A DNA stretch of 64,000 nt from Echria macrotheca (Eukaryota > Ascomycota > Sordariomycetes > Sordariales > Schizotheciaceae). Each line of letters starts with the position of its first letter. Position 1 is the first letter of the stretch. Positions 11,172 to 22,417 of this stretch are shown here, one piece after another. The position numbers were made by a program, and so were the translations under genes. Under the pieces are notes generated by a model. It was not told the DNA's origin, did no database searches, and saw only the letters and a list, made by a program, of their open reading frames with translations. The stretch lies in NCBI GenBank assembly GCA_030411725.1, contig MU839848.1:186001-250000 (forward strand), given 5' to 3'.

Positions 11172-13286
11172 CTACGTACTGGCACCCAAACTTATCCCCT
11201 TGCCCCCCTTCATCGAGTCGACGCTCATATGACTCCCTCCTGTACCCCGCCGCCTAGGCGGTCTGGGACTCGAATTACTATTCTCCCGATCAAGAGAGCG
11301 GTCCGCGCCCGTCGCGGTATCACCCGTTGATCGAGTACTCTCCGGTGACAGCGGACTTGCATAGCCGAAATCGTCCTCGTCCACCACCGCGGCAGCAATG
11401 GTAGCGCGCGGCTTGGCGAGCCCGGCCCGGTGACTTGGTGATGGGATGTAGCTTTCGCGGACGTGGTTCATCAGTTTGTGGGCCGGCGTTTCTTGCTCGT
11501 TGTTTGCGTCGGGCTCGGTCGGGGCGTGCTCGTGGTGCTCAACCATCGGTTCGACCGCACCATCCTCGCCAACGCTGCCGGGATCGACCGCAGTGCTGAC
11601 ATCGCTGTCGAGGGCGGCGTCGCTGCCGCGCTGAGTACGTCTTCGGAAGTAGCTGCTGGCATTGAGGCTTGAATGTCTTGCGTTGCGGTATCGCTCGTAC
11701 TCCTCCTTGGTGTGTTCTGCGCCCGTGAAGCTCTCGAGCGCGTCGAAAACGTGCTGGAAGACTTGTGTGTCGACATCCCGCGCCCAGAGGAAGTCGAGAT
11801 GCTCGTAATGCGGAATCTCTATTGCCATCGTTTGACTGGGCAGTTCCCGCAGCATCACTTTGATATCCACCAGGGAGTCACTGCCGCCGTAGACCAGTAC
11901 CACAGGAGTCTTGATGTTGCGGGTCGGATACTTGGCAATCTTGGTGTACTTGCTGCTGGAAGACAATAGCAAAGGCGGTTGAACGTCGTCATCGTACATC
12001 TGGAACGACTTGTTCCGGATGATCTGAAACCAGTGAACGACCGACTTGGTGCTTGTAAACGAATACAAATGTGGGTAGGCGGCAAGTTTCTGTGAGGTGC
12101 TGATGTTTTTGGTTTTCCAGTTGAAGAGGAAGCCCAAACCGAGATCAATCATCTTGCTAAAAATAGGGGGGTAAAGAATGGACTGCCACATGGTGGCAGA
12201 GCTGAGAATTGAACGTCGCCCAAACAACAGATACAACACCTGCGGCGAAGCCTTGACGAGGGCGTCCACGATGCCATTGTGTAGACCAGCTGGGGACATG
12301 GCAGGGGCAAGAGCGATGAAGACATTGACCTGATCATTGAGTTTCGGGTGGACAGCCAAGCTGGCGAATGCCTGGGCGGTGCCTTGAGAGAAACCGATAT
12401 ACGACAAGGACGGCTGGCCTGTAGTCTCCAAGATGTAGCTGATGCTGTCCGGGATGTCGTGGAATGCGAACTCGTCAATCGAGAAGTTCCAAAACTCGAG
12501 AGAAGTTGACGGGCACTTGATAGACTTCTTAGAGTATTTGTTACCGCGATTGTTGCCCAGCTAACAATCCATCATCAGCTGGCATCCCCACAAGACGGAG
12601 ATGAAACCTACCCAGACGTCGAAACCTCGCTCGACAAGCACAAAAGGCAGTGTCCTCTGCTCATCCGTCAAGCAAACCCACACCTCGCTGTTCATGAGCA
12701 GGCCGTGATGCAGGTAAATGACGCGCTTCTTGACGCTTCTGGGGCCGCGATTCACCCTGACATCCTCCTCACCCTTCCTCCACGCAAGGCGGTGAAGGCC
12801 GAGAAGATAGCCATCCTTGGTCTGGACAACGTGCTCCTCGGCCGTGTATCCCCACAGAGCACAGAGGTCGGTGAAGTCGGAAGCATCGCGGACCGAAACA
12901 GAAACGGCTGGACCGTCGGTTAGCGCTACCCCTTTTGGGTGATGGGAATCCGTACACTTCCTCCTCTCCTCGGCTCGTTTCTGCGCCGGAGAGGTAAACC
13001 TGTTGAACAGACGCCTTGAAATCCGGTAGAATATCTGAATAAGAGGAGGCGCTAGCTCGTGTCAGTATCGCCACATCCGGGTCGACCGCAACAACCGAGT
13101 CGGCTCTTACGTAGGGCAAGGGTGAGAACCCGGATGATGGCCTCGAGCCCGACGAGCAGGAAAGATCCTATCAGGGCCACATATTCGGCGCTATTGCTAG
13201 AGTTAGGGGTTTCCGGTGCACCCGGGCTATGATGGAAAGAACGGAGGTGCTTACGGGTGGAGGCGGCCGAGAAACGGCACGGGCAT
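11172..13286 (-). CDS. tgl1: TGL1-type steryl ester hydrolase / acidic lipase-like alpha-beta hydrolase
   Basis: Four exons (13255-13286, 13111-13196, 12612-13051, 11172-12560) give 648 aa. The introns are 51-59 nt; CTGAC precedes the acceptor at 13052. The start MPVPFLGRLHPNSAEYVALI and hairpin-like hydrophobic segment FLLVGLEAIIRVLTLAL match fungal Tgl1 proteins, which sit on lipid droplets and hydrolyse steryl esters. The lipase-associated region (WGYTAEEHVVQTKDGYLLGL) is followed by the oxyanion region VIYLHHGLLMNSEVWV and the nucleophile motif GFSQG (Ser244). The likely triad partners are Asp414 (YGGSD) and His440 (HYEHLDFLW). Residues after about 470 form a disordered Ser/Arg-rich tail with possible phosphosites. 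The first exon (32 nt) is easily missed. The gene is divergent from pet191 across about 630 bp. Confidence 0.95.
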
Positions 13287-13916
13287 TTCGACAGATTCCG
13301 AGAGGATTTACCTCTTCATTGGAGCCGGCTTGGTAGGACGGGAATAAAGAAACAAGAGAGCACGACTAGGACACAACAACCATTACCTGGTCTCTCCCGC
13401 TGCGGTTGTGTAGGGAGATTCGGCAAAGGGGGGGATGAAGCCGACGGTTTGGGGTGCCGTCCCGGAGTCTCGAGTGCGTTGTGATGTCACGTTCGCATCA
13501 CATGCGAGAGTTCGTCCGGTGATGCCTGCAAGTCCCAGCAGCCAATGCCGTGCCAACTGCTCAATATTAGGCCTCGACAGCGTGGATGCCCTACTGGGAA
13601 AACGTCCAGCGTATAGGATAGTGTTTACTCGTGCCTCCATGCACTCGGTATTCAAATTCTAGGGAGAACGTGCTTCTGGGAAATCAAAGGCAGCACGCGA
13701 AGAAATCGGCTTCTCTTTAGGTGCTGAGACCGCTAATGGTTAGCGCAGCTGCCATGCGAGGAGGGAGCTTCGGGCTTCGCCTGGCCAATCGGGATGTCGG
13801 TCCCGCCCCGCCCCGTTGGCCCCGACCGCCGCCGCCGCATTCTTTTGTCGATCGCGACTCGCGACAGGAAACAACTGCGACTGTGCCATCCTCGAGCCAT
13901 TTCCTCCACGCCCACA
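13287..13916. promoter_or_regulatory. Divergent promoter region, tgl1 / pet191
   Basis: 630 bp between two oppositely directed start codons, so it must hold both promoters. No specific factor site can be named with confidence. No gene seen. Confidence 0.55.
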
Positions 13917-14418
13917 ATGCCGAGCTCATGTAAAGACATACGTACGAAATCGCCTTCGCGTGTCTTAATACTGGTCTCCAGGCTAACTCGCAGCAGGAGA
14001 AGCACTGGCCCAGTGCCTCCAGGAGTCGGAATGTGTCATGGTGCAGCGACACACGGCCGCCGAATGCCTCCGCCCACCACTCGTCGATGAGCTCCCGCTG
14101 AAATGCCAACAGCTCAAGAAGGGATTTGGCGAGTGCCGCCGCGGCATGATGGACATGAGGAAACGGTTCCGCGGCAACCAACCGATCACCTTTCGGGATC
14201 TCCAGAAGACGGAGGCGTCGGGCGAAGGATACCAACTCTATGCAGGAAAGTCGGCCTTTTCAGGCGCCCAAGGCGAGACGGACGGCAATGAGAAACCACC
14301 CGAGGATTGGAGGGAAGCCGAGAATAAGAAGTACCGGGCAGAGCAGGCTGCTGCTGTGGTGGCGGCAGCGCAGGGGAAGACCTCGACGTCCTCGTGGTGG
14401 CCATCATGGTGGAAGTGA
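13917..14418 (+). CDS. pet191: PET191/COA5 cytochrome c oxidase assembly factor
   Basis: Exons 13917-13941 (25 nt) and 13997-14418 give 148 aa. The 55-nt intron has a GTACGA donor and a GGCTAAC branch point. The first 65 residues are the conserved family core: MPSSCKDIREALAQCL, VQRHTAAECL, KCQQLKKGFGEC, MVDM-like MMDMRKRFRGNQP. Cysteines are spaced as CX9C (C5-C15), CX10C (C21-C32) and CX9C (C45-C55), the twin-CX9C style imported into the mitochondrial intermembrane space through MIA40. Pet191 is needed for complex IV assembly. The C-terminal extension after residue 65 is low in complexity and ends in the Trp-rich STSSWWPSWWK; tails of this type vary among fungi. The family core leaves little doubt. 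Confidence 0.96.
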
Positions 14419-15039
14419 GCAGTGGCCCCATGTGTGCACGCTGTATAATATTGTTGGCGGTAAGGGAAAATGGATAATGGAGCATGGCCGGCGTTGATGG
14501 TTACAAACAAACGGCACCGACCAGTCGTCGTCACTAAAGATTGTATATCCCCGTTTCGGTGCCGGTAGTCCTGGTCTGCTTGGCAGTTATGGGTGCTCTG
14601 TTCTGAATATTTAGGGAAGGATCATCGGTGCCGGCCCCAGAGTTCAGCATGGATTGACTGTGTCCAGCCAGCTGCAATGACCAATAGACCAAGGAGATAA
14701 AAGCTGAAGTATAAACTAGATTGTGGTGTTGTTCGTGCAAGCCTAGGCTGTCCACTTTTTTTTGTCGGAACAAAACCACCTCCGCCAGCGACTTAGCCTT
14801 GCCTGCCGAGCTCATCATGACGACAAGGGCAGCTGACCCGGCAGGGGCGACCCGGCTCAATCCTTCTCAGCTCTCCAATACACGGACAATGGAAAGCATA
14901 TTTCTGTTTCCGAAGGTAACAAGCAGCACCTATACGGTCGCACTGGTCGAGATGATGAAGAACAGACAAGCAATCCTACCTCGTTATTTTCCTTAGCTGC
15001 TCCTCCCTGGAGATTTGCCCCCACCGACACCCCAAACCA
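14419..15039. other. Intergenic, pet191 3' flank and ppn2 promoter region
   Basis: No gene recognised; short frames on both strands lack domains. Confidence 0.6.
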
Positions 15040-16701
15040 ATGCCGGTGCCCGTCCTCGCCTGGGTCGTCGGTCACCGCCCTTTCCGTCACCACCGCCGTC
15101 GTCACTCGGCCCTGGCATTGCTCGGGATGCTGGCCACACTGGCGACGGCATGGCTGCTTTTCGCACCCTCTCTGTCGGCCATGGAGTCGCTGCAGGCCAC
15201 TGCAGAAAACTCGCCGATGACGTCGTATCTCCAGCCCCACCATCCCCCTCTCCCCAACAGCGCCGTGTCACGACCTGGACAACACGTTGACCACGAGGTG
15301 ACGGCCACCGGCAGCCAGAAGATTTTGACAATGGAGGACGAGACTAATGCGCGCCCGCCACTGTTTGACCTGCCGGATCCGCTCATCGACCATCTTCCCG
15401 CCGAGCACGTCCTCACCCTGACCCCGGCGTCCCACGATCCTTCCGAGCCGTCGAGCGAGAGCCACAAGGGAAAGAAGCCGCCTAAGAGGAGGCTCGTTTT
15501 CGTTGGCGATGTCCACGGCCACCTGCGCCCGCTCAAGGCGCTTCTCAGGAAAATCAAGTTCGACCACACGCAAGGCGACCACCTCGTCTTGCTCGGCGAC
15601 CTCGTAGCCAAGGGTCCTGACAGCTCCGGCGTCGTCACGCTGGCTATGGAAGTCGGGGCAAGCGCGGTACGGGGAAATCACGAGGACAAGGTTCTCGTGG
15701 CGTACAAGGCGATCCAGCGGAAAAAGAAAAAGAAGAAGTTGCACAAGCAGGGGGAGCAGGAAGAGGAGAGGCGGTCTGCCGAGGCATCCATAAATGACGA
15801 GGAGAAATTGGAGGACGAAAGCACCGACGACGAAGCTGCAATCGCCAGAGACAAGCATCTCGACCACGCCCGCGCTGTCGCCCGATCTCTCTCGACCAAG
15901 CAGATCAGATGGCTGTCTTCGCGGCCGGTAGCTCTCCGCATCGGCGCCATCAATGGCGCTACCAACGCACCGTGGGATGCCGGCGACATAGTTGCCGTGC
16001 ATGCCGGGCTGGTTCCCGCTGTCCCACTCAAGAAGCAGGACCCATGGGCCATGATGAATATACGAACACTGTTGTATCCTGTGCCTAAGCGTACAGGGAC
16101 CGATGGTGATAATGCCACGATTCCGGCCATCCCGTCTGATACGCGGGCCGGCGAGCCCTGGTCGCGCGCATGGAATCGGTTTCAGAACACGGAGGTGGCG
16201 GCACACTCGGACCGCGTGGTTGTCATCTACGGCCATGATGCCCGCGCCGGCTTGCAAGCCGATATGGAAGTGCGCATCCGGCCGCACCCGGCATCACGAC
16301 ATCCGCATCGGACGAAACGGGACGAGGCGTCGGGACTGGAATACATTGACCCGTCGTCCTCCAGCTCGGACACCGGGGATGATGAGGAGGGGGAAGAAGA
16401 GACCGAGGACGTCTCGGAAGTATATACAGCACAAGACGAAGTCGGAGGAGATGATAACGACGAGGAGGACGACACTGTCGATGTTGATGAAAGAAAAAAG
16501 AGACCCGGAAAGAGAAAGAAGAACAAGAAGAAGAAAAAGAAGGGAAAGGGAACCATTGGTATCCGCTACGCCTTTGGTCTAGACTCGGGCTGCGGCCACG
16601 GAAGAAAACTCTCGGCGCTCGTGCTCGAGCCGCCCGGCGAGGACGGGAAGGTGGCGCACTGGATCGAGCAGGTTGAGTGTGGTGAGAGTACAGGCAAGTA
16701 A
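15040..16701 (+). CDS. ppn2: PPN2-type vacuolar metallophosphatase (endopolyphosphatase)
   Basis: Intronless, 553 aa. One hydrophobic helix near the N-terminus (about 24-46, LALLGMLATLATAWLLF) is preceded by an Arg/His-rich segment, as in a type II signal anchor; the catalytic part would face the vacuole lumen. PPP-superfamily metal motifs are present: GDVHG (156-160), GDLVAKG (186-192), GNHE (212-215), VHAGL with His321 and YGHDAR with His399. The layout matches yeast Ppn2 (YNL217W), a metal-dependent polyphosphatase of the vacuole. Two insertions stand out: a Lys/Glu-rich stretch after GNHE (about 225-275) and a long Asp/Glu tract followed by Lys/Arg runs (about 440-505) just before the last conserved segment (RYAFGLDSGCGHGRKLSALV). 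Function is inferred from family; the exact substrate is not proven by sequence. Confidence 0.92.
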   Translation: MPVPVLAWVVGHRPFRHHRRRHSALALLGMLATLATAWLLFAPSLSAMESLQATAENSPMTSYLQPHHPPLPNSAVSRPGQHVDHEVTATGSQKILTMEDETNARPPLFDLPDPLIDHLPAEHVLTLTPASHDPSEPSSESHKGKKPPKRRLVFVGDVHGHLRPLKALLRKIKFDHTQGDHLVLLGDLVAKGPDSSGVVTLAMEVGASAVRGNHEDKVLVAYKAIQRKKKKKKLHKQGEQEEERRSAEASINDEEKLEDESTDDEAAIARDKHLDHARAVARSLSTKQIRWLSSRPVALRIGAINGATNAPWDAGDIVAVHAGLVPAVPLKKQDPWAMMNIRTLLYPVPKRTGTDGDNATIPAIPSDTRAGEPWSRAWNRFQNTEVAAHSDRVVVIYGHDARAGLQADMEVRIRPHPASRHPHRTKRDEASGLEYIDPSSSSSDTGDDEEGEEETEDVSEVYTAQDEVGGDDNDEEDDTVDVDERKKRPGKRKKNKKKKKKGKGTIGIRYAFGLDSGCGHGRKLSALVLEPPGEDGKVAHWIEQVECGESTGK

Positions 16702-17374
16702 AGAAGCAGCGTGTCCTATAATGATAATCATATTCGGTTGGTTCTCTTTTTCTCTTCTGGGCTTGGGTTCATGGGTTCATGGGTTGGGTTGGTTGCTTTG
16801 TTTACTGGCAGCGGTTTTTCTGCATTTGCATCAAGCATTTGTTCGGGGATGTATAGCATTCTTGAATACCCAGATGGACATGGCATTTTTCTTCTCTTCA
16901 TTGCGTGCCGGGTTATCGCATCGCCTCGATACAGATCGAGACTCAGGTCCTAGTCTAGATAGCATAATAACTCACAAGTCGTGCATATCATGATTGAGTG
17001 GTTGAGTGGTGGTTCATGTTTATGATCTGATTATCATCTGACCTTCGCATGAACGAGATGCAGAATCGCGCATTGGCAATGACTTTCCATAATCTGTAGA
17101 TATTGCACGTCTTGGAACTCGTCAAAAGTCCAGATTTCGCCTTTACCTGATTAAACATCACCAGGAATCACAGCTCGGGACCAATGGAAACCACAAAATG
17201 CTGATATCATTTCGTCATTGACGATAAAGGAGGCGGCCGACTAAAGTGTACTATTTAGAAGTCGTCCTTGCAAAACATGCCTTGCTTAACCCAGGTCATC
17301 CCGTACATCCATGGTCTACGTAAAGAAACTGTGTCCACCCCGTTTTTTCCCCATCCGTTTGCCCAAACTGCTGT
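16702..17374. other. Intergenic between convergent ppn2 and tal1
   Basis: 3' flanks of two convergent genes. A small tandem repeat (GGGTTCAT twice plus a partial copy) lies at 16765-16785. No gene seen. Confidence 0.6.
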
Positions 17375-18743
17375 TTACTGCAGCTTGGCCTTGATAATGC
17401 TCTTCAGCGTGACAGCGTCAGCAGCGAACTTGCTGATACCTTCCCGGAGCTTCTCCACAGCCATTTGATCCTCGTTGAAGTCGAACCGGAAGGTCGGCTC
17501 GTCGTTGATGTATGTCTTCTTCGGGATGTCGAGAGCGGCAGCACCGGCAGCATCAAGCTTCTTGGGGACTGGCTCGGTCGAGTTGAGGAGCTCCTCGAGA
17601 AGGTTGGGCTGGATCTATGTCAGTGGTTCACGCTTTACGGCCATGGGGTCCAAGAAACTCACGGAGATGGTAAGATAGTCGCAGCCAGCCAGCTCGGTAA
17701 TCTCGCCGATGTTGCGGAACGAGGCACCCATGACAATGGTGTTGTACCCGTACTTCTTGTAATAGTTGAAAATGCTCTTGACGCTGGCGACACCGGGATC
17801 GTCCTCCTTGGAGTATTCCTTCTTGGTCGCGGCCTTGTACCAATCAAGGATACGGCCAACGAAGGGGGAGATGAGGAAAGCGCCAGCCTCAGCGGCGGCA
17901 ATGGCCTGGACGAGGGAGAACATGAGAGTCAGGTTGCAGTTGATGCCGTGGTCCCGCTGGAGGATCTCGGCGGCCTTGATACCTTCCCATGTGGACGCGA
18001 TCTTGATGAGCACACGATCCTTGGAAATGCCCTCTTTCTGATAGAGCTGTTCATAGGAGAAAAATTAGCTCATATCGCAGCTGCGAGGCGGATGGGGCAA
18101 GACATACGTCGATAATGTGCAGGGCCTTCTCGACAGAGGCCTTGGTGTCAAAAGAGAAAGCGGCATCGACCTCGGTGGAGACCTTGCCGGGGATAATCTC
18201 GAGAATCTTCTTGCCAAACTGGACAAGGAGGTTATCCAAAGCGGCCTCCACCTTCTCGTCGATGGAACCGGAGTGGACGTCGCCTACTTGGGCGATAGCC
18301 GCATCAAGAAGGGCGCCGTACTCGGCCTTCTTGGACGCCGCCAGGATGAGAGAAGGGTTGGTGGTGGCATCCTGAGGCTTGTACTTTCCGATGGCTACGG
18401 GATGTGAGTCTCTGCGCTGTATCTCCGGGGTTGTGATGGACGGGGTTGGACTGACATGCGAAGTCACCTGGGGAAAGGGGTGTTAGCATTGTTCCGAAAG
18501 CAGGCGGATTCAGCGAGAACGACTTACCAGAATCACTGACGACGACCTATGACCGAGGAACAATGGTTAGCAAGCGAGCACTGACAGACGTGCTGGTCTC
18601 TGGATAGACAGCAGGAGCAGAAAACCGGAGCATGACGACGCGAATGGCATTCCCGAAGCTCCAAGTTCAAAGACGGCGAGGGGTTTGGCGGGGTAACAAC
18701 ATACCGTGCCAGTGGCCTTGAGCTGCTCGAGAGAGTTCGCCAT
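17375..18743 (-). CDS. tal1: Transaldolase
   Basis: Cytosolic enzyme of the non-oxidative pentose phosphate pathway, exchanging a dihydroxyacetone unit between sedoheptulose 7-phosphate and glyceraldehyde 3-phosphate. Six exons: 18705-18743, 18528-18546, 18456-18467, 18108-18394, 17663-18046, 17375-17614, giving 326 aa, close to the usual length of about 320-335. The N-terminus MANSLEQLKAT, SDSGDF and KYKPQDATTNPSLIL are class-defining; the Schiff-base lysine lies in VLIKIASTWEG. Other family marks are CNLTLMFSLVQA, FVGRILDWYK and AGCDYLTIS. Exons two and three are only 19 and 12 nt; splicing them is required to give the conserved VVSDSGDFASIGKY. Introns are 48-158 nt; the first has a GCTAAC branch point. 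The first ATG of the family motif was taken as start. Confidence 0.97.
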
Positions 18744-19646
18744 TGTGAAAGGAAGGAGGAATAGTAAACTCGGAGGGCCTGAATGTGTAGATGTGATTCG
18801 TAAGAAGACTGGGAAGTTGAGCCACTTGAGACTTTTTTTTCACGCAAGATAGACGGATGTAGGAAGGTGGGATGGCGAGACTTAAAGATCGCGGCGACCT
18901 TTCTTTTGTGCTGGGACGGCGGATAATTGACGTCTAGCGGGGTCCCGACATCGTCATAAGTTCCAGGCTAACCCCTGCCAGGCCGCCTTCGCCCCTCCAC
19001 AATTGTCCCTCATTGCACTTTTAACTATCGCCTCCCTCTCTCTCGAGCTTCGTTCTTCAACTTCCTCAAATTGAGAGGCCTGCATGTCTCCCTCATTGCC
19101 AACGAGGTATTGACAGATAGATCTGATGAGGTATTCACTAGCCTGAGATACATCACTATTTGGACAGCAGTCAGTCAGTCTGCCGGTCTGGCCCTCCCTC
19201 GCCTTTTCCCTCAACTCCGACTTCGTCGGGCCTCATCGGATGTTCCGGTGGCCGCGTTGGCTCTGGGCGCCGTCGAGACACATCAACCTAGGTACCTACC
19301 CCTCATCGTTCTGGTGGGGCGTTGCAATCCCTTACTCAGCCGCGAACTCGGTCTCCAGCGGACACCCCACGTGTGGAGTGCTTACGATTGGACAATGCCT
19401 TCAACATATTTCTCCACGGAGCTAGCGGAGTTTGATCAACCGCCAGACGACCGCAATGAAACCTTTCATGACAATACAGATTGGTATCCGCGGAATCATT
19501 TTCTTAGGAGCTCGGAGGGGGAAAAATACTTTTATCTATCATGTTTAGCATATGCGTGTTGCCCACTGTGAGCTTGAAACCCCCTAAAACAGAAAGACAC
19601 TCTCTCTTCTCCCAAGGCGGCATCCATCAGGTAACGAAACGTCCGC
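18744..19646. other. Intergenic, 0.9 kb
   Basis: Transaldolase promoter and snd1 3' flank. A 166-codon plus-strand frame at 19071-19571 has no recognisable domain and is not called. Confidence 0.6.
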
Positions 19647-22417
19647 TCAGTCCTCCGTGATGTCGCCGTACTCCCACATACCCCTACGATTGGCTTTGGC
19701 CTCAATCTCAGCCTCTCTCAGGCTCTTGAGGACAGGCTCGAAGACCTTGCTCCTTTCCCATGCCTTGAGCTTCCGGGGAACCATGGCGTGGCCATTCAAA
19801 ATGATATCGCGGTTGATCGAGGCCGTCACCTTGTCGGCTCCCTTGGCACTGGGATCGAAGATCGTCACATAGCTAAGGTTCTCCTTGTTATCGATGAAAT
19901 CGAAGCTGCCGACCAGCTGCTTGCCCTCGGTCATCTCATAGAGAAAGTTGATGGCGTCGTTCAGGTAGTCCGGAGAAGTGGGAAGCTGCACAAACGAAAG
20001 CTGCACGTCGACGGCCTGGGCCTTAAGTGTCTGAGGGCTGAACTGGGGTTGGTCAAGGGGCCGGAGTTTCGACCACGGCTGCTTCTCCGAGTTGCCATAG
20101 TCGATGTAGACAATCTCTGCAACCTTGGCCGCCCGATCGTTGGACCGGATACGAGCCCTGTACCACTCGCCGTCGGCCGTAAATTTGGCAGCGACATAGT
20201 CGCCAGCTTTCGGGTTGTCCTTGACGGTCGTGCTGTTCTTAGGATCAAGGTGGAACTTCTTGAAGTCGTTCATGAGCGTAGTGAGCGCCGCCGTACCCTT
20301 CCCAACCTCCTGGATCTTGATCTTGCCACTTGAGTCGATGTTGGTGATAACAATGTCCCGATAGTCGTCGGGCTTCTTCTCGATCGCGGCTGAAATGTCT
20401 GTCTCGACCGCTGCGGCGGGTGTTTCTTCCTTGGCGTCCTGGGAAGGATCCCAATCGTGCCACATGCCCTTCCTTGCCTCCTTTGCGCGCGTCTGCGCGG
20501 CCAGGAGCTCCGCAGCGTTCCCGGACTTCTCAGCAGAGTACTCGTGAACAGAAGCGAAGCCTTCCTCGACAAGCAGCTTTGCAAAGCTTTCGCGGTTGAT
20601 ATATAGGTCGCCGATGAAACCGCCAACCTTGTCGATATCATGCACATCAATCTCACAATCTCTCTGGTTGCACCGTCTGTTCGCCATATCAAGTGCTTCC
20701 TGTCCGAAAGGCTCTCCCTTCTCCTGAGGAGTTCGACCAGCACGTGGGGCACGAATACCAGCAAGTACCAAGGTTAGCTTGGCGCCTTCACGGGGAATGA
20801 GAATTGTGAAGCGCGAGCCGGACTTGCAGAAGTCGACGATCCCTGGCACCTTCTTCTGTCTGGATAGAGTCGAAAGCTGGATCTTGGCCTTTTGGACGCT
20901 CTCAGACATGTCGACGTATTGCTTGACCTTGGGAGCCTTGCCTGACCACATCCCCTTCTTCTCCTCCTTGGCCGTCTCTTGAGCTGCGAGAAGCTCATCA
21001 TAGTTCGATGCCCGGTCGGTGTCGTCCTTGCGGTGTCGGATCACCGAGGCGTAGCCCTCTTGGACAAGCTGGAGCCCAATATTCTTGCCATTGTACGTAA
21101 CCGTGGCTACATCTCGTGCTTCAAAGTCGTCGGTCGCAGGCTTTGATCCGTCAATGGAAATTTTGACGTGTTTGCCGATCAGCTTCTTTCTGAGAGATTC
21201 CTTTGCCTCATCTCTGAATGGTGCCTCGGTCGGCTCTCCGGTGCGCGGGCCGCGGATGCTGCTCAGACTGATACGCTTCTCTGTTCCAGCCTTGTTACGC
21301 ACGATGATAGTATCGGCGCCGATGATCTTGGTAACAGTAACCTCTTGATCTTTGCCGCCATTGGACGGCTTAACGACGCGGTCCTTGTGGAGTCTGAGAC
21401 GAAGTCCCTGTGCCTTCTTTTCAGCAGCTCGCAGAGGAGCCATATCCTTTCCCAACATGACGGAATGGAAGTCATTGCACCTTGCCAGACCTTCCTGGAG
21501 GAGGAACTCGGCGATGTTGCCCCTTGGATGGAAAACAGAGGCGACGAGCTGCCCCTGGGGGCTGGCACCAACAATTGTGACCTTGACGGAGCGTTGAAGG
21601 AGGCGCTGCTCCACAAAAGACTTGGCTTCGTTTGCGTATTCCTCGGCGGGTTGCTGCTGGCCCAAGTGTTGACGCTCTGTCGACGGAGTGCGAATACCGG
21701 CGACAAGTGTCATGATCTGACAGTGCTTCTTTTCCGAGAGCAGGAGGCGGATCAGTAGCCGGTCTCCAGTGATGACGCGCTCGACGATTCCATCAATGGT
21801 TTTGCCCTTCCATTCTTTCAAGAGGTCTGGTCCGCCAACATCATTCTGAACCTGGATGATTCCGCCCGTGCCGACGTGCAGGCCCTTGCTTTCGTTCTTC
21901 GCTTGCGTTTCCAACTTCCGCAGATTGTCGAGTCTCTGGAGAATCTCTTCCGAGTCCTCCTTCCTGCCAGCGTCCTCCCGGATTTTTAGCCAACCGGCCG
22001 CCACAGATGCTTCAGGAAGCTCAGTGCCATCTTGAAGTTGGGCGCTTCCGTACTCTCTACCAGAGCCAGGGATGGTATCTGCAGGTCTGTAAGCAACCGG
22101 ACATGCATCTAGTGCTAAGCAGCCATGCCGTCGAAGCCGCCAAAGCTGGACTGGGTGTGTATTGATTTCGGGTCACATTCGCATCATCTCTACTTACAAA
22201 GCACGGTACACTTGATCGGCTTTCCAACAGCGAGGTTCCGCAAAAACTCGCGGGATTGGAAAGCGAAAGGCTCGTCATTATCCCTGCTGAGGCGCGGGGC
22301 CGTGACGTAGGCAAGAGAGAACGTCCGTTCAGGCGTGGACGGGTTATTTGGGTTGCTGAGGATGAGGGTGTCTCCGCTCAGGACCGACTTGACACTGGCG
22401 ATGAAGCTCTTTGCCAT
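19647..22417 (-). CDS. snd1: Tudor staphylococcal nuclease (SND1 / p100)
   Basis: Exons 22198-22417 and 19647-22078 give 883 aa; the 119-nt intron restores the conserved KCTVLYTIPGSGREYG. Family layout is visible: SN-like domains at about 3-150, 165-305, 318-450 and 483-615, each opening with a strand rich in V/I and containing AGIRTP- or RGPRTG-type loops, YANEAK/FRDEAK/FGQEAL helices and LLQEGLA, LVQEGYA or LVEEGFA strands. A Tudor domain follows at about 695-755 (DYVAAKFTADGEWYRARI, VYIDYGNSE), then a partial fifth SN domain to the C-terminus. The proteins bind RNA and methylarginine partners and act in mRNA stability and splicing. The start MAKSFIASVKSVLSGDT fits the family; an ATG nine codons upstream is ignored. 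Confidence 0.95.

Noticed and set aside
15268..16287. 339-codon minus-strand frame
   Set aside because: Antisense shadow of the ppn2-type gene.
17465..18115. 216-codon plus-strand frame
   Set aside because: Antisense shadow of transaldolase exons.
19071..19571. 166-codon plus-strand frame between tal1 and snd1
   Set aside because: No domain, no signal sequence, no family resemblance; possible but not supportable.
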